Shown here piece by piece: positions 9,416 through 18,486 of a stretch of 64,000 nt of DNA. This DNA comes from Rhodococcus koreensis (GTDB taxonomy: Bacteria; Actinomycetota; Actinomycetes; Mycobacteriales; Mycobacteriaceae): positions 248,001-312,000 of the forward strand of contig NZ_FNSV01000004.1 of assembly GCF_900105905.1 (NCBI RefSeq), read 5' to 3'. Made by a program: the position numbers and the translations under genes. A model generated the notes under the pieces. That model saw only the letters and a list, made by a program, of their open reading frames with translations. It did no database searches and was not told the DNA's origin. The number at the start of each line of letters is the position of its first letter. Within the stretch, counting starts at the first letter, position 1.

Positions 9416-9919
9416 ATGAGTAAGCACGAAGAGCACGCCCGGCGCTGGATCACCGCGTTGACCACCGACACCGCGGCGGCGGTCGCCCTGTACGCCGACG
9501 ACCTGGTCTACGACGACCACGCCGATTCCGACCACGTCACCGACACCGCCATCACCAAGGATGAGCTGGCGCCGAAGCTCGCCCCGTACGCGAACACCGA
9601 CACCGCCAACGGTGTCGGCCTGCACTCCTTCGAGATCACCGACTCGTTCCCGGTGGCCGGCGTGGCCGGCAACCCGGCCGTGGTGATCCTGTGGAACTGG
9701 ACGGGCACCGGTCTCGAGACCTACAAGGGCGTTCCGGCCCAGGGCAAGACGCTGTCCACCCGCGGCATCACCTGGCACCAGCTCGACAGCGACGGACAGA
9801 TCGTCCGCGAAACGACGTACTGGAACGACACCCCTGTGCTGCAGGAACTCGGAATCCCGATCATCACGCCGGAGTACTGGGTCGAAGGATTCGACCCGTC
9901 CGTCCTCGTTGGATCCTGA
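9416..9919 (+). CDS. SnoaL/NTF2-like protein B
   Basis: A 167-residue paralogue of the preceding gene. Aligned segments include ALYADDLVYDD, LAPYANTDTANGVGLHSFEI, LETYKGVPAQGKTLSTRGITWHQ and IVRETTYWNDTPVLQELGIPI. Both copies keep the paired acidic residues after ALYADD. There is a ribosome binding site (GAAAGGAAA) upstream of the ATG. The stop is 2 bp before the ligase start. A cyclase or isomerase role on a lipid or terpenoid intermediate is possible from the operon, but no catalytic residues can be assigned with confidence. Confidence 0.82.
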   Translation: MSKHEEHARRWITALTTDTAAAVALYADDLVYDDHADSDHVTDTAITKDELAPKLAPYANTDTANGVGLHSFEITDSFPVAGVAGNPAVVILWNWTGTGLETYKGVPAQGKTLSTRGITWHQLDSDGQIVRETTYWNDTPVLQELGIPIITPEYWVEGFDPSVLVGS

Positions 9920-9921
9920 CC

Positions 9922-11496
9922 ATGTGGGGGCCGTTGCCGGACGTGCTCGATCGGGCATGTACCTACTACAAGGACAAGGTCGCGATCGTCGATGGTGATC
10001 GTCGGGTGACCTATCGCGAGCTTCTCGACTGGCGCAACCAGGTAGCGAACGGACTCGTCTCTCTGGGGCTGCAGAAGGGCGAGCGCGTCGGCCTGCTGAT
10101 GCCGAACTGCTTGGAATTCATTCCCACGCAGCACGGAATCTGGGCAGCCGGCGGGGTGTTGGTGCAGATGCCTACGCGTAATGCTGCCAACGCATTCCGG
10201 TCGAGTCTCTCCCAGACCGATGCCACCACGCTGATCTATCACGCCCAGTTCGACGCAGTCGTCGCCGAGATCAGAGGCGACCTGCCGAAGCTGCAGACCG
10301 TGATCCGGATCGGGAGCAGTCCGGCTTCGGCGCCCCCCGAGATCGGCGAAGTGTTCGGCTACGACGGACTCTTCCGATCGCAGCCGACGGTTCGTCCCGA
10401 GGTGGAGATCGACGTCCACGACGAGGCGTACGTCCTGTTCACCTCCGGGAGCACCGGGGACCCCAAGGGTGTGGTCAACTCGCACTTCACCTGGGGCCAC
10501 TACAGCATCACCGCGGGTCTCGAGATCGGCGACATCGCCTGGGGTGAGGTCTTCGCGCACGGTGCGCCACTGACCCACTACACGCAGATCTTCGTCATGC
10601 CGACGTTCCTGCGGGGCGGCACCAACGTGATGCTGCCCGGGTTGGACGTGGACAAACTGCTCACCACCATCGATCAGGAGAAGGTGACCGCCACCGCCGT
10701 CGTTCCCACCATCATCTACCTGCTGCTCGACCATCCGCGCCGCGAAGCGCACGACCTGACTTCGCTGCGGACGATGATCTACGCGGGATCTCCCATCGCA
10801 CCCGACCGGCTGCGTCAGGCGCTGGACGTGTTCGGCCCGATCTTCATCCAGGCCTATGCCGGGACCGAACCCGGGTACGTCTCCTGTCTGCGCAAAAACG
10901 AGCACCGCGTGGACAGCGAGGTGTGGATCAAACGGCTCGCCTCGGCCGGTCGGCCCCTGTTCCACGTCGACGTGACAATCCAGGACGAAGCGGATCAGGT
11001 GTTGCCGCTCGGCGAACCCGGCGAGATCGTGTCCCGCCAGCTCGGGCAGATGCTCAGCTACGTCGACGTCTCCCGCAACGCCGAGGCGCTGCGGGACGGC
11101 TGGGTGCACACCGGCGATATCGGTCGCCTCGACGAGGACGGGTTCCTCTACATCGTCGACCGCAAGAAGGACCTGGTGGTCACCGGCGGATTCAACGTGT
11201 TTCCGCGACAGGTTGAGGACGCCCTGGCCGGTCATGCCGCAGTTGCGCAGGCAGCAGTGATCGGAGTCCCCCACGAGAAGTGGGGCGAAGCGGTACATGC
11301 GGTCATCGTTCTCAAGAGCGGTGTCGCGGCAACCGAGCAGGAACTGATCGATCACGTCAAAAGGGAGATGGGCAGCGTCCACGCGCCCAAGACGGTGGCA
11401 TTCGTCGACACCCTTCCGGTCAATCCGGCCGGAAAGATCGACAAGAAGTCGATCCGTGCCCCGTTCTGGGAAGGGCGGGCCCGCCAGATCAGCTGA
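9922..11496 (+). CDS. AMP-forming acyl-CoA synthetase (CaiC/FadD-like)
   Basis: A 524-residue ANL-superfamily ligase that activates a carboxylic acid with ATP and CoA. The P-loop-like motif LFTSGSTGDPKG is at about residues 172-184. The hinge and A8 region DRKKDLVVTGGFNVFPRQVE is near 412, and the catalytic lysine motif NPAGKIDKKS is near 503. The ATG at 9922 is preferred because earlier in-frame starts lie inside the SnoaL gene. The N-terminus WGPLPDVLDRACTYYKDKVA then fits the family. It sits between the SnoaL pair and the aldehyde dehydrogenase, so it probably acts on the acid that the dehydrogenase makes. Confidence 0.9.
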   Translation: MWGPLPDVLDRACTYYKDKVAIVDGDRRVTYRELLDWRNQVANGLVSLGLQKGERVGLLMPNCLEFIPTQHGIWAAGGVLVQMPTRNAANAFRSSLSQTDATTLIYHAQFDAVVAEIRGDLPKLQTVIRIGSSPASAPPEIGEVFGYDGLFRSQPTVRPEVEIDVHDEAYVLFTSGSTGDPKGVVNSHFTWGHYSITAGLEIGDIAWGEVFAHGAPLTHYTQIFVMPTFLRGGTNVMLPGLDVDKLLTTIDQEKVTATAVVPTIIYLLLDHPRREAHDLTSLRTMIYAGSPIAPDRLRQALDVFGPIFIQAYAGTEPGYVSCLRKNEHRVDSEVWIKRLASAGRPLFHVDVTIQDEADQVLPLGEPGEIVSRQLGQMLSYVDVSRNAEALRDGWVHTGDIGRLDEDGFLYIVDRKKDLVVTGGFNVFPRQVEDALAGHAAVAQAAVIGVPHEKWGEAVHAVIVLKSGVAATEQELIDHVKREMGSVHAPKTVAFVDTLPVNPAGKIDKKSIRAPFWEGRARQIS

Positions 11497-11559
11497 CCGT
11501 CGAAACCTTCGACACCGCATTGCTGTCGCTAGTCACATCAGAGAAAGAGGAGCACGCCG

Positions 11560-13059
11560 ATGAGCGTCCCGCACTACTCGCTCTATATCAACGGCGAATG
11601 GGTTGATACCGGCGAGAACTACGAAATTCGCAGCCCTGCAACCGAAGAGCTCGTCGCCACCGTCGCCAAGGGCGGCGTGGCGCAGGTCGACCAGGCCGTC
11701 GCTGCGGCCAAGGCGGCGCACGAAGAGGGCACCTGGCGGCGCACCCCGCCCGCGCAACGAGCAGCCCTGCTCAACGATGTCGCCACGCGCCTCGGCGGCC
11801 GTATCGACGAGCTGGCCGCGCTCCAGACACGGGAGAACGGCGCCACCATCCGGATCACCGGGGCCCTGCATATCGGGTTGTCGATCGCTCAGATGCAGTA
11901 CCTGGCCGACCAGGCCGCCACCTACGAGTTCGAGACGGCGGGTCCCGAGATCGGGCCAGTGCCGGCCGAAGGCCTCGTCCGGCGCGAGCCGCTGGGTGTG
12001 GTGGCGGCGATCGTGCCGTGGAACATTCCGCTGCTGGTCATCGTGTGGAAGATCGCCCCGGCCCTCGCCGCGGGTAACACGGTCGTCCTCAAGCCCGACG
12101 AGCACGCCCCCCTGGTCGCGCTCGAGCTGGCGAAGGAGTTCGAGGCGGCGGGCCTGCCGCCCGGCGTGCTCAACGTGGTGACCGGCGACGGCGAACCCAC
12201 CGGCGCGTACCTCAGCGGTCACCCCGATGTCCGCAAGGTGGCCTTCACCGGTTCCACCGCGGTCGGCAAGAGCATCCTGCGTCAGTCGGCCGACACCGTG
12301 AAGCGAGTGACCCTCGAACTCGGAGGCAAGGGACCGAACATCATTCTCGACAGCGCCGACCTCGACACCGCGATCGACGGTGCGCTGTTCGCGGCCCTGG
12401 CCAACAACGGCCAGGCCTGTGAAGCCGGCACCCGACTGCTGATTCCGTCGAGCAACCGCGACGAGATCGTCTCGCGGCTGGTCGAGCGTGCCCGCACGCT
12501 GAAGGTCGGTGATCCACTCGACCCCGCGACCGGAGTCGGGCCGATCATCTCCAAGGTCCAGCATCAGCGGATCCTCGACTACTTCGCGATCGCCGAAACC
12601 GAGGGCGCCAAGGCCGTGATCGGCGGCGGCGTTCCCACCGGTCCCGGGTTCGACAAGGGCTACTGGATCGAACCGACGATCTTCGTCGGTGTAACCAACG
12701 ATGCCAGGATCGCACGTGAAGAGGTGTTCGGACCGGTCCTGGTCGTGCTCACCTACGACTCGGTCGAGGAGGCGATCAAGATCGCCAACGACACCGATTA
12801 CGGGCTGTCCGCCGGGGTTTGGGGCGATGAGGACCAGGCGATCGAGATCGCCCGCGAACTCGATGCCGGCATGGTGTGGATCAATGACTGGCACGTCATT
12901 CACCCCGCCTACCCGTTCGGTGGATTCAAGCAGAGCGGTCTGGGCCGTGAAGGTGGCCCCCACGCACTCGACGAGTACACCGAGGCGAAATTCATTTCGT
13001 TGAATCGCTCCCCGGGTCCGGAGGCGCGGGCCTTCGCGATCGTGATCGATCCGGTCTGA
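11560..13059 (+). CDS. NAD(P)-dependent aldehyde dehydrogenase
   Basis: A 499-residue member of the ALDH superfamily that oxidises an aldehyde to its acid. The catalytic glutamate lies in VTLELGGKGP (about residue 253) and the nucleophilic cysteine in NNGQACEAGTR (about residue 287). The cofactor-binding segment VAAIVPWNIPLLV and the FTGSTAVGK motif are intact, and the C-terminus has PFGGFKQSGLGREGG. In a pathway for prenyl alcohols it could oxidise citronellal- or geranial-like aldehydes before CoA activation, but that substrate is inferred. A strong terminator follows. Confidence 0.92.
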   Translation: MSVPHYSLYINGEWVDTGENYEIRSPATEELVATVAKGGVAQVDQAVAAAKAAHEEGTWRRTPPAQRAALLNDVATRLGGRIDELAALQTRENGATIRITGALHIGLSIAQMQYLADQAATYEFETAGPEIGPVPAEGLVRREPLGVVAAIVPWNIPLLVIVWKIAPALAAGNTVVLKPDEHAPLVALELAKEFEAAGLPPGVLNVVTGDGEPTGAYLSGHPDVRKVAFTGSTAVGKSILRQSADTVKRVTLELGGKGPNIILDSADLDTAIDGALFAALANNGQACEAGTRLLIPSSNRDEIVSRLVERARTLKVGDPLDPATGVGPIISKVQHQRILDYFAIAETEGAKAVIGGGVPTGPGFDKGYWIEPTIFVGVTNDARIAREEVFGPVLVVLTYDSVEEAIKIANDTDYGLSAGVWGDEDQAIEIARELDAGMVWINDWHVIHPAYPFGGFKQSGLGREGGPHALDEYTEAKFISLNRSPGPEARAFAIVIDPV

Positions 13060-13063
13060 CATT

Positions 13064-13105
13064 TTGCCCCTGCACGATTCATCCTCAAGGATCGTGCAGG
13101 GGCAA
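13064..13105 (+). terminator. Hairpin terminator after aldehyde dehydrogenase
   Basis: A 15-bp perfect stem (TTGCCCCTGCACGAT and complement) encloses a 12-nt loop, beginning 4 bp after the stop codon. It ends the SnoaL-ligase-ALDH operon. Confidence 0.78.
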
Positions 13106-13295
13106 CATTTCGTGGGAGTCCGGTGGGTTGAGTCGGTGAACCAACTCCCCAAAATGTCAGGACCTCCAGAGCGAGAAACCCGGACCACACGGCCCCAGAG
13201 CCGTCCCCATCACCCGGCCAGTATTGGATACCGGAGTTGGCCGAAATCGGGCGCTGGGAAGTTCAACCCGTCTACTTCACTTCCCGGAGGATTTG

Positions 13296-14108
13296 ATGCC
13301 TACACCACCGTTCGATGCACCGCTGAATCTGGCGATGCAAACTGTTGCAACAATTGTCCTGTGGGCTCTCACGGCCGTGTTGTTGGCGTATGCGGTCCGG
13401 CAATCGGTGCGGGATCGGAGTGCCTTTCCGGTCGTGCTGGTCTTGGCTGTTGCCGTCGGCAGCATCATTGAACCGCTTTATGACATTTCCTATCATCTGC
13501 TGTGGCACATCCCCGGGCAGTGGACGCTGTTCACGTCGTTCGACCTGCCTCAGCCGGTATGGGTGATGCCTGCTTACGTAGTGGTGTTCGGCGCGCCGGC
13601 ACTCTTCTTGTACAAGGCCTTCGCCGAGAAGGGGACCACCTTATCGACCGTATTCAAATTCGCGGGCTTTACAGCCTTCACGACGGCGGTATTCGAGATC
13701 ACTGCGATCAACCTCGACCTCTACCAATACTATGGCGAACACCCCATGCGCTTCCTGGGCTACCCAATGTGGATCGCGTTTATGGAGGCCGCGCAGATAA
13801 CCGGATTCGCTATCCTCGCCGCCGCCTTGGAGCGTCGGTCAACGCGGGAGTGGCACTGCCTTGCATTGTTTGTCATATTTCCGGCGAACTTCGCATTCGA
13901 TACCCTCGGGGCGGGCTTCCCTACCATTATCACGATCAACGCCACCGACCCATCGACGTTGCTGATCTGGGTCACAGGGTTTATCAGCATCGCCTTCGCG
14001 GCAACCGCGTTGTGGTGGACATCGCAGCTCCTAGTGGCGCCGCAGCAACGACTTCCAATGAAGACGCCCGTCGACGCCGCACAAACCCAGGCGGAAGCCG
14101 TCTCTTAG
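13296..14108 (+). CDS. Multi-pass membrane protein, AveC-like candidate (copy 1)
   Basis: A 270-residue integral membrane protein with about seven hydrophobic segments. It is not assigned to a function. Conserved features shared with the protein at 44807-45643 are the motif EPLYD at residues 59-63, an F/V-E-I/V segment before a YYG motif in the middle, and a P-M/L segment followed by a further helix ending in ERR/WRR. The pattern resembles the spirocyclase AveC-like family of actinobacteria, but that is a tentative match from memory. The ATG at 13296 is chosen for its CCCGGAGG ribosome site; an upstream in-frame start at 13224 adds 24 unlikely residues. Confidence 0.75.
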   Translation: MPTPPFDAPLNLAMQTVATIVLWALTAVLLAYAVRQSVRDRSAFPVVLVLAVAVGSIIEPLYDISYHLLWHIPGQWTLFTSFDLPQPVWVMPAYVVVFGAPALFLYKAFAEKGTTLSTVFKFAGFTAFTTAVFEITAINLDLYQYYGEHPMRFLGYPMWIAFMEAAQITGFAILAAALERRSTREWHCLALFVIFPANFAFDTLGAGFPTIITINATDPSTLLIWVTGFISIAFAATALWWTSQLLVAPQQRLPMKTPVDAAQTQAEAVS

Positions 14109-15052
14109 CTCATTGCCATGAGCCTGATCGGGATGCCGGCGCACGGCCGGGAACTCGCTGGACGCCATTATGGCGGAGCGTTGTTATCTTTGTCGCAGTC
14201 GTCAGTCCAGACTGACGACTGTTGCGCCAGTGCAAGGCATGCCCCGGTGTGGCATGTCTCGGGACCGATTGGTGGTTTACTGCACTGGCGAAGATTGGTG
14301 CCTCTGCCCAACCGCTTTGACGCGGCGACGAGATGCAGTCCAGAATCTCACGGTTGTAAAGTCGGACATACTCGGGCAGAGTTTCCGAGATCTGACAATC
14401 AGTAACCGAGAGGACACGCCATCAGCTTCCTTTTGCCGATAGAATGATCCCGCACGCGATATCCCGCAGCCGATTCGGGCGCATAGCGAATAGCTCGTGT
14501 TATGCGAGTGCGACGATATTCGTCAGATTGCGCCAACCCAAAAAGCGCTGTACGCGTTCGCCGGTATCGAACTGCTGATCCTACATCTCCGAAATAATTG
14601 GTATGAACGGCAACGCCGCCATACCTACTGGAGACCGCACGTGTTCCGGATATTCGACTGCCCGTTGGCGCGTGAGGCCCTCGAGGCCGCTCAGGTTGTC
14701 GCCTTCACTGTCGGCGCCACCGTGCTAAGTCAGCGCATGTCGCACCCGGCCGGACTGCCCGGCAACGTCGTTCCCTTCCCATGCACTTTCGTGGGAGTGA
14801 AAAGTCGGCGCCAGGCTGGACGATGATCATTGCGCTGCACGACAGGAATTCGTCGATCTGACTCGTGGCGATCGGTTCGATTGCTACTGCCGCGGGGACT
14901 TTTCCGGCATCCGCGGTGCAGCACGTTTCGCTCCGAAACGCACAGCGGTAGACGATGTCGAGTCGGGACAGCGGCGGCGGTCCGGTTCGGCGGATCCACC
15001 AACGAGTCCTGCAGCGGTCATCCCGACACCCGCCGCAGGACTCGCTGTGGCG
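14109..15052. other. Gene-poor gap with a perfect palindrome
   Basis: No convincing gene is seen over 944 bp. Short open frames exist, the longest a 109-codon plus-strand frame at 14497-14826, but their composition and sequences do not resemble a protein family. The region is somewhat less GC-rich than its surroundings. It holds the palindrome at 14197-14220 and a spaced 10-bp inverted repeat (CGCCAGTGCA near 14224 with its complement near 14280). It separates a plus-strand gene from the 3' end of the minus-strand atu operon. Confidence 0.6.
14197..14220. repeat. Perfect 11-bp inverted repeat
   Basis: AGTCGTCAGTC, a 2-nt spacer (CA) and GACTGACGACT form a perfect 24-bp palindrome, 89 bp after the membrane protein stop. 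No T-run follows, so an operator or a recombination or replication-type site is as likely as a terminator. Confidence 0.55.
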
Positions 15053-15673
15053 CTAGGTCGTCGTCGAACTCACGCCGAGGACCGCGAGTGCCGAATCGGC
15101 GAGAATCTCCCGGAGGCGGTCGATCGGTAGCCCGACACTGTGGAACAAGCTGGACTGAATCGCCCCGATCGCGGCGTGCACGACCGCCCGGGCTTCTCCG
15201 TCGTCGAGATCCGAGCGCAGTTCGTCGACCAGGTGTACCCACTCCTCGATGTAGAGTCGCTGCTTTCGGCGCAGGCGCCGGCGGTCGTCTTCGGGGAGGT
15301 TGTGGATTTCGTTGTGGTAGACCTGCGCGACCTCGCGTTTTCCCACGACAAACTCGATCTGTCCTGCGACCAGATCGCGTAGTGCCTGCTCGAGTCCTAT
15401 ACCGCTGTCGAGGGTGCGCTCCGCGTCTTCGAGGAGGCGGTCGATCGCGCTGTCGAAGAGTTCGACGAGGACGGCGGACTTGCTGTCGAAGTGCCGGTAG
15501 ATCGCCGAGCCGGTGATCCCGGAGGCTGCACCGATGTCGGCCATCGACACGGAATTGAAGCCATTGCGCGCCACCAGGTCGGCCGCGGCGGCCAAGATCC
15601 TGTAGCGGCGCGCCGGGTCCCGTGTGCGTACCGGCCCGATTCTGTCCTCGATCATCCCACTACTCTCCACCAT
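15053..15673 (-). CDS. TetR-family regulator at the end of the atu-type operon
   Basis: A 206-residue TetR protein. The HTH is at about residues 22-66 (RILAAAADLVARNGFNSVSMADIG, with recognition helix SAIYRHFDSKSAVLVE). The C-terminal half is typical of the family and carries no ligand signature. The ATG at 15673 avoids overlap with the upstream ligase; 15694 is a possible longer start. It begins 7 bp after the ligase stop, so it is the last gene of the minus-strand operon that starts at 25485. The palindrome at 25563-25582 before the operon is a natural candidate for its operator. Confidence 0.88.
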   Translation of the reverse strand: MVESSGMIEDRIGPVRTRDPARRYRILAAAADLVARNGFNSVSMADIGAASGITGSAIYRHFDSKSAVLVELFDSAIDRLLEDAERTLDSGIGLEQALRDLVAGQIEFVVGKREVAQVYHNEIHNLPEDDRRRLRRKQRLYIEEWVHLVDELRSDLDDGEARAVVHAAIGAIQSSLFHSVGLPIDRLREILADSALAVLGVSSTTT

Positions 15674-15680
15674 CGTCCTA

Positions 15681-17264
15681 TCACCTTCTCTCATAGTGCT
15701 CGGCAAACCGGTCCCGAACCACGTTCTTTTGGATCTTGCCAGTCGAGGTTCGCGGGAGCGCATCGACCACGATGATCGACTTCGGGGTCTTGTACGGATC
15801 GATCAACTGTTTGATCTTGTCGATCAGTGACGCGGGGTCGACCGTTGCCCCTGTTGCCGGCACCACGACCGCGGTGATCGCTTCGCTCCATCGGTGGTGG
15901 GGAAGCCCGACGACAGTTGCCTCCGCGATGCGCGGATCGGCCTGATAGATGGCGCGCTCCACTTCGAGGGAGGAGACGTTCTCGCCGCCGGTCTTGATGA
16001 CGTCCTTGAACCGGTCGCTGAACCAGAGGATACCGTCGTCGTCGAACCGTCCGATGTCGCCGGAATGGAACCACCCGTGGTCGAAGGCCTTCGTGGTGGC
16101 CTCGGGGTTGTCCAGGTATTCGGTCATGGTGTGTGGGCTTCGGTAGACGATCTCTCCCTCGTCCCCCGTGGGCAGGAGTCCGCCGTCCTGTCCCATGATC
16201 GCCGCTTGTACCCCGATCACCGGAGTTCCGACAGCGCCGGTGTGGGTCAACTGGTGTTCGGGTCGGAACAGCGTGGTCGTCGGGCTCATCTCCGTTTGGC
16301 CGAACAGCAGGTAGAAGTCGCATGCAAAGACCTCGATGCAGCGTTCGATGAGATGCCGCGGCATGGGGGCCATGGCGTACAGCGCGCGGCGAAGCGAGGA
16401 AAGATTACGGAAACCGATGTCCGAATGCTCGAGCATTTCGCTGTACATCATCGGGAGGGCGAAGATCTGGGTGATTCGTTCGGATTCGATGAGTGCCAAC
16501 AGGCGGCGAGCGTCGAAGCGTCGTTCGATGAAGATCGTCGCTCCGACGAGGATCGCGGCGGTGCAGTGGGTGTTGAGTTGCGCGGTGTGGAACATCGGCA
16601 TCATTGCCACGAACCGGTCGTCCTCACGGAACTGCGCCTCGAGCGCCATGGTCATCGACTCGAGGTAGATGGCGGCGTGGTTTCCGACCACCCCTTTCGG
16701 AAACGAGGTGGTGCCACTGGTGTACAGGTACGACAGCGGTGCGCGGTCGGCGATCACATGCTCAGGTTCGGAATCCGGCAAACCGCTGGCCAGCTCCGCG
16801 AAGGCTGTGACGGTGGGATCACCCGAGACCGCGTCGCCGCCCAGGAGAAAGATGTCAACGCCGCCGACGGAATCGGCGAGGGCATCGTGGACTCGCGGCA
16901 GGAATTCGTTCTCGACGACGACCGCTTTGGCCGCCGAGTGGTCAAGCACGTAGGAGATTTCGCCTGTGCCCCAGCCAAGATTGATCGGAACGCACACGAG
17001 CCCCAGTTTCGCGCAGGCGTAGTAGGTGACGAGGAACTCCGCGCAATTACCGGACGCGAGGGCGAGCGCGTCGCCGCTGCGAAGACCGTGACGGTGCAGC
17101 CCGTGTGAGACCCGGTTGACCCAGTTGTTGAACTCGCGGTAGGTGAATCGGCGGTCCCCGTCGACCAGCGCCAGTGCCTCGGGTCTGCGCCACGCCGACC
17201 GGGTGAGGCTGTCACCGACGTTGATCCGGTGGATCAGATTGCGGCCGATTTCGGTGGTGGACAT
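15681..17264 (-). CDS. Acyl-CoA synthetase (AtuH-like)
   Basis: A 527-residue ANL-superfamily ligase. The adenylate-forming motif LYTSGTTSFPKGVVG is near residues 177-191, DRFKDVIKTGGENVSSLEVE lies in the C-terminal hinge, and the catalytic lysine is in RTSTGKIQKN close to the end. The ATG at 17264 (N-terminus MSTTEIGRNLIHRINVGDSL) is used because the upstream frame runs into the acyl-CoA dehydrogenase gene. In the Atu context it would activate citronellate or a related branched acid. It is 29 bp downstream of the dehydrogenase. Confidence 0.88.
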   Translation of the reverse strand: MSTTEIGRNLIHRINVGDSLTRSAWRRPEALALVDGDRRFTYREFNNWVNRVSHGLHRHGLRSGDALALASGNCAEFLVTYYACAKLGLVCVPINLGWGTGEISYVLDHSAAKAVVVENEFLPRVHDALADSVGGVDIFLLGGDAVSGDPTVTAFAELASGLPDSEPEHVIADRAPLSYLYTSGTTSFPKGVVGNHAAIYLESMTMALEAQFREDDRFVAMMPMFHTAQLNTHCTAAILVGATIFIERRFDARRLLALIESERITQIFALPMMYSEMLEHSDIGFRNLSSLRRALYAMAPMPRHLIERCIEVFACDFYLLFGQTEMSPTTTLFRPEHQLTHTGAVGTPVIGVQAAIMGQDGGLLPTGDEGEIVYRSPHTMTEYLDNPEATTKAFDHGWFHSGDIGRFDDDGILWFSDRFKDVIKTGGENVSSLEVERAIYQADPRIAEATVVGLPHHRWSEAITAVVVPATGATVDPASLIDKIKQLIDPYKTPKSIIVVDALPRTSTGKIQKNVVRDRFAEHYERR

Positions 17265-17293
17265 CGTGTTCCTCGGTTCGTGGAAGGGCGCTG

Positions 17294-18448
17294 TCAGTAG
17301 GACCGGGGCAGTTGCAAGCTGTGTTGGGCTACGTAGTTGAGGATCATCTCGCGGCTCACCGGGGCGATCCGGAGAAGCCGGGCGAGGCCCCACTGCGGGA
17401 GAAGCCCGTAGTCGTTGCTCAGTCCGTTGCCGCCGTGCGTCTGGATGGCGGCATCCGCCGCCGCGACCGCCGCCTCGGCGGCCGCGTACTTCGCCACGTT
17501 CGATGCCTCGGCTGCGGGTTTTCCGTGCTCGTACAACCACGCGGCCTTCGCAGTGGCCAGAGCGGCCAGTTGCACCTCGATCTGCGCCTTTGCCAGCGGG
17601 TGAGACAGTCCCTGATGCATCCCGATCGGCTGGCCCCAAACCGTGCGTGTCCGGGCGTACTCGGCCGCGCGGCCCAGGGTGAACCGGCCGACTCCGACAC
17701 AGATCGCGGCGCCGGTAATCCGCTCGGGGTTCAGGCCGTCGAAGACCTGGGAAAAGCCCTCGTGTTCGACTCCCAGCAGGCTGTCGGCCGGAACCCGTAC
17801 GTCGTCGAAGTGCAGGGTGAACTGCCTTTCGGGGAGCGCGACCCCGACCGGGAGCACGTTTTTGACCAGCCCCGGAGCATCAGTGGGGATCAGGAACAAC
17901 GACAGTTGAGCCCGCCCGGTCACCTCGTCGTGCCCGGTACGGGCGACGACCACGAGCGCCTCCGCCTCATCGACACCCGAAATGTAGTACTTCGTGCCGT
18001 TCAGAACGTAGTCGTCGCCGTCGCGAACGGCGTGCGTGGACAGTTGGTGCGTATTCGACCCTGCGTCGGGCTCGGTGATCGCGAAGACCACCTTGGTCTC
18101 GCCCGACGCCATGCCCGGAAGCCATCGCTGCCGTTGGTCGTCGCTGCCGTACTTGGCGATCAATTCCCCGGAGATGGCGCTGGAGACGAGCAGGAGCAGA
18201 AGCGGGCAGCCGTGGGCGGCGGTCTCCTCGCACACCAGCGCCAGCTCCGTCATGCCGGCGCCGCCCCCGCCGTACTCCTCCGGGAGGTTGATGCCGATGA
18301 AACCGCTGTTACCCAGTGCCTTCCATAGATCCGTGGTCGGTTCGTGGGCCAAGGCGTGGCGGGTGTAATAGTCGGGACCGAACTTGGTGGTGATGGCGGC
18401 GACCGCCTCGCGGATCGCGACGTGCTCGTCGGATTCGATGAAATCCAT
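17294..18448 (-). CDS. atuD: Acyl-CoA dehydrogenase (citronellyl-CoA dehydrogenase-like)
   Basis: A 384-residue FAD enzyme that introduces an alpha-beta double bond in an acyl-CoA. The flavin loop FAITEPDAGSNTHQ and the substrate region LNGTKYYISGV are clear. The helix-G segment GLNPERITGA carries a glutamate where isovaleryl-CoA and long-chain dehydrogenases keep their catalytic base. The C-terminal site used by medium-chain enzymes (YEGT) reads IAPVS instead. This fits a branched-chain substrate. The neighbours AtuA, hydratase and carboxylase support a citronellyl-CoA role, giving cis-geranyl-CoA. The symbol is by pathway analogy with Pseudomonas. Confidence 0.8.
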   Translation of the reverse strand: MDFIESDEHVAIREAVAAITTKFGPDYYTRHALAHEPTTDLWKALGNSGFIGINLPEEYGGGGAGMTELALVCEETAAHGCPLLLLLVSSAISGELIAKYGSDDQRQRWLPGMASGETKVVFAITEPDAGSNTHQLSTHAVRDGDDYVLNGTKYYISGVDEAEALVVVARTGHDEVTGRAQLSLFLIPTDAPGLVKNVLPVGVALPERQFTLHFDDVRVPADSLLGVEHEGFSQVFDGLNPERITGAAICVGVGRFTLGRAAEYARTRTVWGQPIGMHQGLSHPLAKAQIEVQLAALATAKAAWLYEHGKPAAEASNVAKYAAAEAAVAAADAAIQTHGGNGLSNDYGLLPQWGLARLLRIAPVSREMILNYVAQHSLQLPRSY

Positions 18449-18486
18449 GGTGGTTCCTCCGTGGGGCGGCGGTCGCCGCCGGTGCG

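Noticed and set aside
9721-11520. 599-codon minus-strand frame opposite the acyl-CoA ligase
   Set aside because: The ligase motifs on the plus strand are complete, and the antisense product has no recognisable domain.
14497-14826. 109-codon plus-strand frame in the gene-poor gap
   Set aside because: No ribosome site, no family resemblance and atypical residue composition; kept only as part of the gap description.
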